From CAWAMR01 sp963783095 (GTDB taxonomy: Bacteria > Planctomycetota > Planctomycetia > Gemmatales > Gemmataceae), in assembly GCA_963783095.1 (NCBI GenBank), contig CAWAMR010000018.1, forward strand, positions 124,001 to 188,000: 64,000 bases of DNA. The letters are read 5' to 3'. This document shows positions 48,568-58,063 of this stretch, piece after piece. Each line of letters begins with the position of its first letter. Positions within the stretch are counted from its first letter, which is position 1. The notes beneath the pieces are model-generated. The model did not search any database, was not told where the DNA came from, and saw only the letters and a program-made list of their open reading frames with translations. The position numbers were made by a program, and so were the translations under genes.

Positions 48568-49169
48568 TCATGACGCTTTCTCCCAGCGGTCGCGAATGGT
48601 GCGCAGCTTGCGCTCTACCGTCCGCTCCAGACAATCGAGTTTGACGGCAATCTCGGCATTGGTGTCGCCTTCCACCTTCCAGCGTGCGATCGAGCGCAAT
48701 GTATCGTTGCCCAACAGTGCCAACTTTTGATTGCACTCCTCGGCCACCTGCGCGGCAAACTCAGGGCTTGGCTCTCTGCCGACGATGCCGTCGAATAGCG
48801 CCGCTCATTTTCACCGACGGGCGACAAGTCCGCTTCGGCCAGAACCTTGCCGCCGCCGCGCTTCTGGCGGCGTTCGTATTGCACCAGCCGTAAAGCCTTG
48901 CGAGCTGTCAAAACCACCAGCACCTTCCAGAGGTTGTCGCGATCTTGGAGATTGGGGAAGCGGCCCTCTTCCAGGCCGCGGCAAAAGCTGTCGAAGACGC
49001 TCAGGGCGACGTCTTCTTCATCCGCAGCTCCGCAACGGGTTCTGCGCAGCTTCTCGCGAGCCAGGCCGACCAGCCTGCGGAAATAGCGTTCCCAGATCTC
49101 GCGCACGGCAGAGTCGTCACCGGCCTGCAATAGTTGAATCCAGTGTGTGACCGATCCATCGGATGACAT
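48568..49169 (-). CDS. ECF RNA polymerase sigma factor, one frame break
   Basis: About 200 residues, starting MSSDGSVTHWIQLLQAGDDSA. Region 2 appears as IWERYFRRLVGLAREKLR and EEDVALSVFDSFCRGLEEG. The frame breaks at 48798-48801 (GGCGCTATT). The corrected protein continues RRYFDGIVGREPSPEF and region 4 (LRSIARWKVEGDTNAEIAVKL, ERTVERKLRTIRDRW) to a stop at 48568. It heads a leftward set with the membrane protein and the WD40 kinase. Its N-terminus resembles the planctomycete ECF group whose genes neighbour Ser/Thr kinases. Confidence 0.85.
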
Positions 49170-49249
49170 TGGGCGGGGCCTCGAAATGTGATTATGCTCA
49201 AGTTTGGGTTCAAGTATATCGGTGGCAACTTGTTATCACAAACAAATTC

Positions 49250-50023
49250 CTACTCGTATTCGTCGTGACGGCGCAACCAGATGCCTGTCTCATTGCGTCC
49301 CTTGGGGGCTCGGTCGAGCCACGGGTATATGCCCCAGAGGGTGTCAAGCCCGCGCGAATAGGTGGAATAGGTATGGTAGACGACGCCGTCCTCCAGTACG
49401 AACGCGCTCATGCCCGGCCTCTCGCGCGTGAACGTGGCCACGTCGGTTCCGGTCATGGCCGCGACCTCGGCGACAGGCCCCTCGCCGCGTTTCGTCAGTG
49501 CGTCGCCGATCCCGAGGACCGTTAACGCCGGCTCGCGCCGGTAGTTGTATTCGGCCCCTTCGAGCTGTTGCTCCTCGGTGAGCGAGCCGTTGAAGTCGAA
49601 ATTGAACTCCCCACCGAGCGAGGAGGCCCACGGAAACGTCCAGCCCATCCGCCGCTTGTACGCCTGGAGCTTCGCGAGCGGAGCCCGCGACACCGCCGAC
49701 AGCATCACGTCGTGATTGGCCAGGTGCACGGCGAACCCATTGAACCCGTCCGCGATCGACGAGCAGGACGGGCACCCCGCCGTGTAGTCGGGCCCGAACA
49801 TGAAGTGGTAGACGAGGAGCTGCGAGCGCCCTCGGAAGAGGTTTACCAGCGAGGCGCTACCCTCGTCGGTGTCGAATCGGTACTCCTTGTCGATGCGAAC
49901 CCACGGCAATTCCTGACGTTTTCGCGCCAGTTCGTCGCTGCGCCGGGTTAGCTCCTTCTCCTCCTTGAGCAACTTGAGCCGGGCCGCAAGCCATTCCTCT
50001 CGACTTACTATTTTATGTTGCAT
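49250..50023 (-). CDS. DUF899 thioredoxin-like protein
   Basis: A 257-residue protein of the DUF899 family, with HKIVSREEWLAARLKLL at the start, the thioredoxin-like CPSC in FGPDYTAGCPSCSSIADG, and the family end SRGLDTLWGIYPWLDRAPKGR. The family is predicted to be redox-related; no substrate is known. The gene is GC-richer than its neighbours, especially at third positions, which may mark transfer. It stands alone between the sigma module and a hypothetical gene. Confidence 0.85.
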   Translation of the reverse strand: MQHKIVSREEWLAARLKLLKEEKELTRRSDELARKRQELPWVRIDKEYRFDTDEGSASLVNLFRGRSQLLVYHFMFGPDYTAGCPSCSSIADGFNGFAVHLANHDVMLSAVSRAPLAKLQAYKRRMGWTFPWASSLGGEFNFDFNGSLTEEQQLEGAEYNYRREPALTVLGIGDALTKRGEGPVAEVAAMTGTDVATFTRERPGMSAFVLEDGVVYHTYSTYSRGLDTLWGIYPWLDRAPKGRNETGIWLRRHDEYE

Positions 50024-50165
50024 GGTTCGGTCTCCTTTTTGAAGCTGCTAACAAGGTCACCTGCCAAGGCAATGGCAATCGAACCGGCTCGCCGTTGCGG
50101 AGCGCCTGGCTCTGTTCTTCAGTCAATTGAATCATGGTTATACCCAAAATTCTGGATTAATAAGC

Positions 50166-50585
50166 TCAATCCCACCAGATCGATAGAAGTCCGTATTCCT
50201 GGCGACCCATGCCGAGGGCAGAGTCCATCTCTTCTTGATCGTCGTACACAATCGGTTTTTCGCCGCCCCAGTCTTCTTCCTCAATGATGCGCGCCAGTTG
50301 AATTGCCTGCTCGCGTTTGGCGGTCAGAATAAAAAGCTTGTCGGCATTCCAAATGTTGTCATCGAGATCGCGCAGCTTGATCAGGCCCGACGTGAGCAAA
50401 TGGCGCGGCTTCCGGTAATTTGCCAGTCCGGGGCTATCGAGCAGCACCGCCTGCCAGAGCGCCCGGTGCTTCATCAAGCTGGCATGGATCTGCTCGCCGT
50501 TGAAAGCGTTGAATTTGGTGCGGCGAATCAATTCCAATTGAATCTCCTGCACAGTCGCTTCACGAAGCAGAACTGAATCGTTCAT
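50166..50585 (-). CDS. Hypothetical protein
   Basis: A 139-residue soluble acidic protein, starting MNDSVLLREATVQEIQLELI and ending in a Trp-Trp pair. A conserved-looking middle is LTAKREQAIQLARIIEEEDWGGEKPI. No domain recognised. It lies 81 bp after the GNAT gene on the same strand. Confidence 0.55.
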   Translation of the reverse strand: MNDSVLLREATVQEIQLELIRRTKFNAFNGEQIHASLMKHRALWQAVLLDSPGLANYRKPRHLLTSGLIKLRDLDDNIWNADKLFILTAKREQAIQLARIIEEEDWGGEKPIVYDDQEEMDSALGMGRQEYGLLSIWWD

Positions 50586-50665
50586 GGGTGACGCCTCTCA
50601 TTCACTGGGGCCACCTGGATTACCGGCGGTAGTGGCATGACTGGGTCCTCCTCGGAATCATTTTA

Positions 50666-51215
50666 TTATTTCAACAACGCAAATAGCTTGGCGTCGAGAA
50701 ATTTGCCGTCCTTGAGATGGTGCTTTCGCAAGACGCCCTCCAGTTTGAAGTTGCATTTTTCCAGCACACGAGCAGAGGCCGTGTTTTCTATGAACACAAG
50801 GGCGGCTGATTTTGATCAAGCCGAGTTCCTCAAAGGCGTGCAGGCATAGTCGGCGCACCACTTCGGTCATGATTCCTCGACCCCAAAACGGCTTTGCAAG
50901 CCAGTAGCCAAGTTCAGCGCGGTGCGATTTGCCGGCCTCGAAGTCCGTGAAACTCAATCCCCCAATCAGGCGGTCATCGGCGTTACGAATGGCCCAATTG
51001 ACTGGTCGGCCCTGCTGTTCCGTGTTTTTCACATAGAGAGCCAGCCATTCCTCGGCGTGGGCTTCTGTGTACGGATAAGGAATGCGCAGGGTGAGGTCGT
51101 AGATGTCCTTATCGTTGAGGTATTCGACGAGAGCGCACTTGTCCGAACAACGATACTCGGTCAAACGGATCTGGTCGTTTACAAGGATTTCCACTTGAGT
51201 ACCTCTATCGTTCAT
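50666..51215 (-). CDS. GNAT-family acetyltransferase (RimJ/RimL-like), one frame break
   Basis: About 183 residues. The acetyl-CoA site is visible as LGYWLAKPFWGRGIMTEVVR and the C-terminal end, after correction, as VFIENTASARVLEKCNF. This is the Gly-Asn-rich architecture of N-acetyltransferases that modify proteins or small amines. The frame breaks at 50801-50806, where GCCGCC would be GCGCC in the corrected frame. It is the third gene of a unit: ArsR regulator, SRPBCC protein and GNAT, with four-base overlap and a three-base gap. Confidence 0.83.
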
Positions 51216-51218
51216 GCC

Positions 51219-51683
51219 TTACTTCCGGTTCTTGCGTTCCGCCAACTCGCGAATGCGCTCCAGCCAATATTGCCAGCCTTTGGGCAAGCCGTCGCGATGT
51301 TCGGGCAGGATCGATCCCAGGGCGCGGTGGAGAAACACCAGTCGGGTTACGCCCCCCTCCGCCTTGAAGCGGTATTGCAGGTGATTGAGGGCCGGGTACG
51401 ACATCATGAGCGGCCCGCAAATCTCCAGGAGTGTCGGCGGCTTGATGACCTGCACGTGGCCCCAAAGGTGCCCGGAATTGTCGCCGAGGTCGCGGTACCA
51501 GCGTCCGCCGGGCCACGGCTCGATGCGCATCGGGAATGGCTTGCCGCCGGGCATCTGCCCTTCCGGACCAAGCTCGTCCAGCATCGCTTCGAAGGCGATG
51601 TCGATCGGTGCCGAAATCTCGATCTCCTTGCAGATCTCAAATGATTCAACTGGCTGTCGTTCACTGGTTTCCGTTTTCATCAT
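51219..51683 (-). CDS. SRPBCC (AHSA1-like) domain protein
   Basis: A 154-residue START-fold protein. EICKEIEISAPIDIAFEAML is the usual AHSA1-type opening, with WPGGRWYRDLGDNSGHLWGHV and RFKAEGGVTRLVFLHRAL as the following strands. The fold binds hydrophobic ligands or Hsp90. Its start overlaps the ArsR stop (ATGA), a pairing typical of ArsR-AHSA1 operons in bacteria. Ligand unknown. Confidence 0.85.
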   Translation of the reverse strand: MMKTETSERQPVESFEICKEIEISAPIDIAFEAMLDELGPEGQMPGGKPFPMRIEPWPGGRWYRDLGDNSGHLWGHVQVIKPPTLLEICGPLMMSYPALNHLQYRFKAEGGVTRLVFLHRALGSILPEHRDGLPKGWQYWLERIRELAERKNRK

Positions 51684-52054
51684 TGTCCTTTCCGGGATTT
51701 GAGGGGTGTTGGCGATTCAGTTTGTTCACGCGCTTTGCGTTCAGCGCGCTCCTTGATGCGGTCGAGTTGATGGCACCAGAGTTCTTCAAAGGCCATTACC
51801 CAGTCATGCACCGTTTTCAGCTTCTGGGCTTCCAGGTTGTACACGCGTTGTTTGCCTTGCTTGATCACTGCGACCAGGCCGACTTTGCGCAGCACGCCAA
51901 GGTGCTTCGAGACAGCTGGCTGCGGAAGCCCCAGCGTTACGACCAGCGTTCCAACATCCAGAGCCCCGCGCTGCGCAAGCAACTCGACAATCTGTCGCCT
52001 ACGAGGCTCGGCGATGGCGTTGAATACATCAGCAGTGGTTGGTGCCCGTGCCAT
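51680..52054 (-). CDS. ArsR-family winged-helix repressor
   Basis: A 124-residue regulator with the full ArsR fold, starting MARAPTTADVFNAIAEPRRR, a recognition helix in LGLPQPAVSKHLGVLR and a beta-wing ending QRVYNLE. No clustered metal-binding Cys or His is present, so a non-metal signal is likely. It is the first gene of the three-gene unit and probably represses it. The promoter region 52055-52090 is AT-rich (ATATTCCCATATTGGAATAT is palindromic and could be its operator). Confidence 0.87.
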   Translation of the reverse strand: MARAPTTADVFNAIAEPRRRQIVELLAQRGALDVGTLVVTLGLPQPAVSKHLGVLRKVGLVAVIKQGKQRVYNLEAQKLKTVHDWVMAFEELWCHQLDRIKERAERKAREQTESPTPLKSRKGQ

Positions 52055-52110
52055 GCTTCTATTATATTCCCATATTGGAATATGTCAAGCTAGAGTGGAT
52101 GCAAACCCTT

Positions 52111-52417
52111 TCACCGCAGAGTACGCAGAGGAACGCAGAGAAAAAAACACCGCATATTCTTTCCTCTGCGTTCCTTCCTTTGCGTTCTCTGCGGTGAGTT
52201 CTTAAAACCTTTCACCGCAGAGGACGCAGAGGAACGCAGAGAAAAAACACCGCATATTCTTTCCTCTGCGTTCCTTTGCGTACTCTGCGGTGAGTTCTTT
52301 TTGACGGGAGAAAATACCGTGACCATCAATGAAGTAAGCGGCCAGAGTACGCAGAGGAACGCAGAGAAAAAACACCATGTATTCTCCTGGGCGTTCCTCT
52401 GCGTACTCTGCGGTGAG
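52111..52417. repeat. Three palindromic TCACCGCAGAG...CTCTGCGGTGA units
   Basis: Three units of about 85 bp (52111, 52211 and about 52332) each start with CACCGCAGAG-ACGCAGAGGAACGCAG and end with the complement. They fill the 412-bp spacer between the ArsR operon and the first tandem sigma gene. A matching half-unit occurs at 56675-56705, where the upstream FGE domain ends early. Confidence 0.85.
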
Positions 52418-52431
52418 TTTTTAGTTCTTGG

Positions 52432-52460
52432 TTTGTGCCCTCTCGAAAATCCAGTAAAAT
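52432..52460 (+). promoter_or_regulatory. Predicted promoter of ECF sigma gene (leaderless)
   Basis: TTTGTG (-35) and TAAAAT (-10), spaced 17 bp, end six bases before the ATG, so the transcript would be nearly leaderless. The same two boxes, spacing and distance recur before the second sigma gene, while the bases between them differ. Confidence 0.55.
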
Positions 52461-52466
52461 CGGGTC

Positions 52467-53039
52467 ATGCCCGACGTCACTCTTCTTTTGGATGCTGCCG
52501 CCGCCGGCGACCGCCAGGCCGCCGCGGACCTGCTACCGCTCGTCTACGACGAGTTGCGTAAGCTTGCCGCTGCGCGCATGGCTGCCGAAGCTCCCGATCA
52601 GACACTTCAGCCCACCGCCCTGGTGCACGAAGCGTACCTCCGAATGGTCGGACCCGCTGACCAGGCACGCTGGGAAAATCGCGGGCACTTTTTTGCGGCC
52701 GCGGCCGAGGCCATGCGGCGCATCCTGGTCGAGAGTGCCCGCCGGAAGAAGGCGATCAAGCACGGCGGCGGGTTGCATCGGCTCGATGCAACCGTGGCGA
52801 TCACCGCACCGGAAGTGGATGAAGATCTGGTCGCCATCGATGAGGCTCTCGACCGACTCGCAGCGCTCGATCCCATCAAAGCCGAGCTGGTGAAACTTCG
52901 TTATTTCGCAGGTTTAACCGTCGAGCAGGCCGCCCAAACGCTCGGAATCTCGGCCGCAACTGCCAAGAGGTACTGGACTTACAGCCGAATCTGGTTGTAT
53001 CAGCAAGTCGCCGATGGTAACATTTCCGAAAATCGGTAA
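52467..53039 (+). CDS. ECF RNA polymerase sigma factor, tandem copy 1
   Basis: A 190-residue sigma factor. Region 2 begins VTLLLDAAAAGDRQAAADLL, and region 4 is IKAELVKLRYFAGLTVEQAAQ with TLGISAATAKRYWTYSR as recognition helix. It belongs to the planctomycete ECF type that precedes a Ser/Thr kinase; the kinase gene starts 68 bp downstream. No anti-sigma gene is present, so the kinase is the probable regulator. A near-duplicate copy, with an insertion, is at 56749. Confidence 0.9.
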   Translation: MPDVTLLLDAAAAGDRQAAADLLPLVYDELRKLAAARMAAEAPDQTLQPTALVHEAYLRMVGPADQARWENRGHFFAAAAEAMRRILVESARRKKAIKHGGGLHRLDATVAITAPEVDEDLVAIDEALDRLAALDPIKAELVKLRYFAGLTVEQAAQTLGISAATAKRYWTYSRIWLYQQVADGNISENR

Positions 53040-53106
53040 TTTCGGTGAGCCAATTGGGCCGTCGATTTCGCATTGATGGCAACCACCATTCCTTGAGGTT
53101 CGTGCC

Positions 53107-56100
53107 ATGACCGAAGAAACGATCTTTGCCGCCGCCCTCGAAAAGCCACCGGCACAGCGCGCTACCTATCTCGCCGAAGTCTGTAGCGGCGATACTGACT
53201 TGCGCAAGCGGCTGGAGGGCTTGCTGGCCGCCAGCGAGAAGGCCGGCAATTTCATGGCTCACCCGGTAGTCGCATCCGCCGATTTGCCGGATTCGGCCAC
53301 CGAAATCCTTGAGGGAAATTCAACCCCAAATGAGGCAACGGTCACTCGCGATGGACCCCGACAGGAAGTCGAGGATCATTCAGAAGACCTGGCATTCCTC
53401 ACGCCGTCGAGTCGCCCGGACTCGCTCGGCCGGATCGGGCATTACGAAGTGCTTCAGGTTCTCGGTCGAGGTGGGTTCGGGATAGTATTTCGCGCGTTCG
53501 ACGACATTTTGCAGCGTGTCGTCGCGGTCAAGGTGATGGCCCCACAACTGGCCGCGACCTCGCCGGCCCGCAAACGATTCCTGCGCAAGGCCCGCACTTC
53601 GGCGTCGGTGCGGCATGAGAACGTGGTGCAGGTGCATGAGGTTGCGGAACAGCCCTTGCCCTACCTGGTGATGGAGTTTATCCCTGGGGAAACATTGCAG
53701 CAAAAGCTCGACCGAATCGGTCCGCTCGACGTGCCCGAGGTGCTGCGGATCGGCCGACAGATCGCCGAGGGACTGGCCGCCGCTCATGCGAATGACCTGA
53801 TCCATCGCGACATCAAGCCGGGGAACGTGCTGATCGAGGGCGGACTCCACCAAAAGGTGAAGATCACCGACTTCGGACTGGCCCGCGCCGCCGACGACGC
53901 CAGCATCTCACAGAGCGGCGTCATCGCCGGCACCCCGATGTACATGGCTCCCGAGCAGGCCCTCGGGCAGGATCTCGACCAGCGGGCCGATTTGTTCAGC
54001 CTCGGCAGCGTGTTGTACCAGATGGCCGCCGGCCGGCCGCCGTTTCGGGCGAACAGCACCGTCGCGGTGCTGAAGCGTGTTGCCGAGGACACGCCCCGAG
54101 ACATCCGCGCGATCATCCCCGAAACGCCGCAATGGCTATGCGATATTATCGCCAAGCTGCACGCCAAGAACCCCGACGACCGTTACCAGTCAGCGCGGGA
54201 AGTGGCCGATGTGCTCACCGACTGCGAGGCCCAACTCAAGGCACACGCCAAGTTGCAGGATTTCAGCCGAATTCCCCGAAGCAAGTCGACATCGTGGAGG
54301 AAATGGAAATGGGTCTCGCCGGCCGCCGTGTTGCTACCCATCCTCGCCCTGGCGCTGACGGAGATCACCGGGGTCACGCATCTTTTCCAGAAGCAGCAAC
54401 CGACCATCGCGGTCACTCCGAAGAGTGATCCCAACGCCAATTCGAAGACGCAGCTTGCAGCTGGTCGCTTTGCCCTGGCTTTCGATGGCAAAGACAGTGT
54501 GGTCAAGATTCCATCGCTCAAGTTGAACAAAGATCACGCTTTGACCGTGGAGGTCTGGACGGTGTTGGAGGATCCGGTCGATCGACGAAAAAACTATGAC
54601 TTGGTTTGTAATGCTTCCGGGGCGGGATTTGCGTTGGGCGTCCCTCCTGTCAGAAATGGCGGCGACGGGCGCAAACTAGCCTTCTTGATGCGTCTAAAGA
54701 ACCCGAATGCCTATGTCAAGGCGTGGGAGAACCAACCGGTGCCGCGAAATCAACTGATCCATCTCGCGGGAGTCTACGATGGCACGGCGGAGATTCGATT
54801 CTACGTCAATGGCCAACTCCAAAGTCGAACGCCTGCCCAAAACATCAGGCCCTCCAACGTGCCGTTGACCCTGGGCGGCAATTGGCACGGTGATACCGAC
54901 GGCAGCCGATTCCTCGGTCGGTTGAATGAAGTTCGCATCTCCAAAGTTGCCCGGTACGACAGCGACTTCACGCCGAACCAGCGCTTCGAGCCGGACAATG
55001 ACACGATCGCCCTCTACCACTTCGACGAAGGCCAAGGCACCGTGCTCACGGACTCTTCCGGCAACGGGCATCACGGCGAGATCGTCGGGGCAAAGTGGGT
55101 GAAGGCGGATAGGCCGCCGCCGCTCGCCGTTGTCCCATTCGACGCCGCGCAGGCCAAGCAACACCAGGAAGCCTGGGGCAAGCATCTCGGCATGCCGGTC
55201 GAGACCACCAATTCGATCGGCATGAAGCTGCGCTTGATCCCGCCGGGCGAATTCATGATGGGTTCGTTGCCGGACGAAATCCCCGAAGCCGTTGAGCAGG
55301 CCGCCGCGTCGGGGATAGCGCGGAGCCTTTGTCGAGAACGTCGAGAATTCCGGCCTGCCGCAGCACAAAGTCGGGCTCAGCCAGCCTTATCTCATGGGGA
55401 CGTGCGAGGTGACGGTTGGCCAGTTCCGCAGGTTCGTCAAGGAGACTGGGCATCGCACGACCGTCGAGAAAAAGGCCAAGGCCAACTGGCAAGCGCCAGG
55501 CTGGGACTTGAGCGAAAACCAACCGGCATCGCACATTTCCTGGGACGATGCGCGGGCGTTCTGCCGCTGGTTGGGCCGGCGCGAGGGGCGCACTTACGAA
55601 TTGCCTACCGAGGCGCAATGGGAGTTCGCCTGCCGGGCCGGCTCACCGGGCCGGTGGTCGTTCGGGGACGACGCCTCGTTGCTCAAAGATTACGCCTGGT
55701 ATGGCCTGGCTGAGAAAACCGGTCCGAGGGATGTAGGACAAAAGCTTGCGAATGGGTTCGGTCTTTACGATATGCACGGCAACATTCAGGAATGGTGTTT
55801 CGACTGGCATGAGTCGGAGTTTTACCGCGAGTCGCCTGGCGTCGATCCAGTCTGCACCGACAAAGAACGTAAGACCGCAACCGGCCGAGTCGTCAGGGGC
55901 GGCTGGTGGCACCGGAACCCCACGTCGCTTCGGTCGGCAGCGCGAAGCTATGGGCCCATGTCCTACCGTCAATACGGTTTCCGCGTCGTTGTCGTCGGCG
56001 ACTTGAATGCAAAGACGCCGCCGATCGACGTTGCGAAGCAGGAGCCGCTGCCGCCGACGCACAAGAACAGCATCGGCATGGAGTTCGCGATCGTGCCCAA

Positions 56101-56671
56101 GGGCAAGTCCTGGCTGGGCGGGGGCAAGGACAAGCTGGGCGACAGGGAGGTGGAGATCCCGGCCGACTTCTACCTGGGCAAGTACGAGGTCACGCAAGAA
56201 GAGTGGACTCAGGTGATGGGGGAGAACCCCAGCCACTTCTCGCGCAATGGCGACGGCAAGGACGCGGTGAAGGACATCAACGACGCGGACCTGAAGCGAT
56301 TTCCGATCGAGAACGTGACGTGGGATCAATGCCAGTTATTTGTGGCGAAACTGAACAAGCTGGAGAAGGAGATGGGCTGGGTCTACCAGTTGCCGACGAG
56401 GAACGAATGGGAGTACGCCTGTAGAGGCGGCCCCATGTTGGACAAGCTGGATGGCGCTTTCGATTTCTACTTCACCAAGCCGACAAACACCCTGTTGCCC
56501 GAACAGGCGAATTTCAACAATGGTGTGAAGCGGACGTGCAAGGTCGGTTCGTACCAGCCGAACGCGCTGGGCTTATACGATATGCACGGCAACGTCTGGG
56601 AGTGGTGCGACGATATGCTGCAGCCAGGGGGCCAAAGACTGCGCCGGGGCGGTGCCTGGGCAGACCACTAA
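53107..56671 (+). CDS. Ser/Thr kinase with LamG and two FGE-sulfatase domains, one frame break
   Basis: About 1187 residues. An N-terminal helical domain (TEETIFAAALEKPPAQRATYL) is followed by an active kinase near 112-375 with GRGGFGIVFRA, VAVKVMA, IHRDIKPGNVLI, ITDFGLARA and GTPMYMAPEQA. A transmembrane helix (AAVLLPILALALTEITGV) leads to a LamG domain (LTVEVWTVLED; IALYHFDEGQGTV) and two FGE-sulfatase domains (PPGEFMMGSLPDE and PKGKSWLGGG). The frame breaks at 55318-55321 (TAGCGCGG); one base less joins the first FGE domain. The second FGE domain ends abruptly at RRGGAWADH, without the usual 40-residue tail, at a CTCTGCGGTGA repeat. Paired with the sigma gene 68 bp upstream. Confidence 0.87.
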
Positions 56672-56713
56672 TCACTGACTCTGCGTCCTCTGCGGTGAGT
56701 TCTTAGTTCTTAG

Positions 56714-56742
56714 TTTGTGCTCTTTTGTAAATCCAGTAAAAT
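56714..56742 (+). promoter_or_regulatory. Predicted promoter of second ECF sigma gene (leaderless)
   Basis: TTTGTG and TAAAAT with 17-bp spacing, six bases before ATG 56749. The arrangement duplicates that at 52432-52460, supporting the boxes as conserved sites. Confidence 0.55.
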
Positions 56743-57061
56743 CGCGTCATGCCCGACGTCACGCTTCTTTTGGACGCCGCAGCAGCCGGCGACCGTCAAG
56801 CCGCTGCGGACCTGCTACCGCTGGTCTACGACGAGTTGCGGAAGCTTGCCGCTGTGCGCATGGCGAACGAAGCCCCTGGGCACTCCCTCGAGGCCACCGT
56901 CCTCGTCCACGAGGCGTATCTCAGGCTGGTCGGGGATCAGCGCTTCGACGGTCGGGGACACTTCTTTGCTGCCGCGGCCGAGGCCATGCGGCGGATCCTC
57001 GTCAACCATGCCCGCGATCGCAATCGGCTCAAGAGAGGCGGCGGGCGGGTTCGGCTCGTTG

Positions 57062-57626
57062 GGAAATTCAAGCGCCTTCTTCACTCAGATGTATTCGACA
57101 CTCGAAAGTGCGAAGATCAGTCGATACGCCGCTGTGATCAGTGACCCCTGCACACCTTGGAATAAACTGGTGATCAGGGTGAACAACGCTGCTGTGATAC
57201 CGTTCTGGAAGGGGCTGCTTAGCCAAGTGTCCATTTCCTCAGATGTGGTGATGGTATGAGTGCTTCGTTGTTGCTCTATCTTGACGCTGAAGGCAAAGTT
57301 AGCTTCGATCCCACGAAGATTCGCAATTGCCTGAAGCACTTGGAAGGTATGTCGAATTGGCGTGAGGGATCTGACACGCCACGAGACGACATGTTGTTCG
57401 ACTGTTTCTACGAATTCAATGGTGATTCCACCATAGTTTTTGTGCCGCCACAGTTGTCATTTGTAGGTGTTTGGGGGACGGGAGACGCTAGTTTGCAAGT
57501 GGCTCTTGAAATCCAGAAAAGGTATGATGCTCCTATTTACATCGCCGTTTCCGAGTCGCCCGACAATGTCGTGAATCTTACAACCGTGTTGTCGCTACTA
57601 GATTTGAAGAATCGCCTGAATCGTTG
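57062..57626 (+). mobile_element. 565-bp insertion in sigma gene, direct-repeat flanked
   Basis: Flanked by TCGTTG (57056-57061 and 57621-57626). Imperfect inverted ends are visible: ATTCAAGCGCCTTCTTC at 57066-57082 against the complement of 57606-57621 (ATTCAGGCGATTCTTC). No transposase is present. It is less GC-rich than its surroundings. It contains the end of a reading frame (frame stop at 57259) and an ATGA-coupled 123-codon gene. The mechanism of entry is unknown; the mobile-element label is inference. Confidence 0.6.
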
Positions 57627-57627
57627 A
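57256..57627 (+). CDS. Hypothetical protein inside the insertion, possibly an immunity-type protein
   Basis: A 123-residue soluble protein, starting MSASLLLYLDAEGKVSF and containing FYEFNGDSTIVFVPPQL and a helical end (LTTVLSLLDLKNRLNR). Its ATG overlaps the stop of an upstream frame (ATGA) whose last 60 residues (MYSTLESAKISRYAAVIS to SSDVVMV) look like the end of a protein. Its own TGA is made from the right-hand direct repeat. The size, acidity and coupling resemble an immunity gene behind a toxin C-terminus, but no family was recognised, so this is a guess. Confidence 0.55.
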   Translation: MSASLLLYLDAEGKVSFDPTKIRNCLKHLEGMSNWREGSDTPRDDMLFDCFYEFNGDSTIVFVPPQLSFVGVWGTGDASLQVALEIQKRYDAPIYIAVSESPDNVVNLTTVLSLLDLKNRLNR

Positions 57628-57863
57628 ATTGCTCGATCAGATCGGCTCCCTCGCCGAAGATTCCGACCTCATCCTATCGCTGGACGAACTACTCACCCGT
57701 CTCGAAGAAGAAGACGCAGAATCGGCGCAGGTCGCGAAACTTCACCTTTTCGGTGGACTCTCCGTCGAGGAGGCGGGCACAGCGCTGGGGCTTTCTCGCC
57801 CGGTAGCCTACCGGAACTGGAAGTACGCGCGGGCCTGGCTCCGCGCGGCTCTGGAAAAATAAT

Positions 57864-57994
57864 TCGGGATGCGGGATGCGGGGCGCGGGACGAGGGGCGA
57901 GGGGCGAGGGGCGAGGGGCGAGGGGCGAGAAAAGAAACGATAGTTGGAATGTCTTTGTATTTCCCGCGTCCCGCGCCACGCACCCCGCATCCCG
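57864..57994. repeat. GC-rich palindrome with GAGGGGC tandem repeats
   Basis: CGGGATGCGGGATGCGGGG at 57865 pairs with the complement near 57964-57994, enclosing five tandem GAGGGGC units (57892-57929). It fills the spacer between the broken sigma gene and its kinase. Confidence 0.8.
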
Positions 57995-58063
57995 AAAGGA
58001 ATTTCTGAGACACTTTTCCCCTGAATGGGGCATTGAGAATAGATCCCATCCTGGAGGTGAACC

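Larger units (their letters stand above)
56749..57862 (+). pseudogene. ECF sigma factor, tandem copy 2, interrupted by a 565-bp insertion
   Basis: The N-terminal half (VTLLLDAAAAGDRQAAADLL to RLKRGGGRVRLV) is nearly the same as copy 1 and stops being sigma-like at 57061. Sigma region 4 resumes at 57626 (LLDQIGSLAEDSDLILSLDE; HLFGGLSVEEAGTALGL). The six bases TCGTTG occur at both junctions. Deleting 57062-57626 joins RLV to ELLDQIG in frame, giving about 180 residues. As it stands the sigma factor cannot be made in one piece. The intact kinase gene 58064 follows, so the kinase may have lost its partner or use copy 1. Confidence 0.87.
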
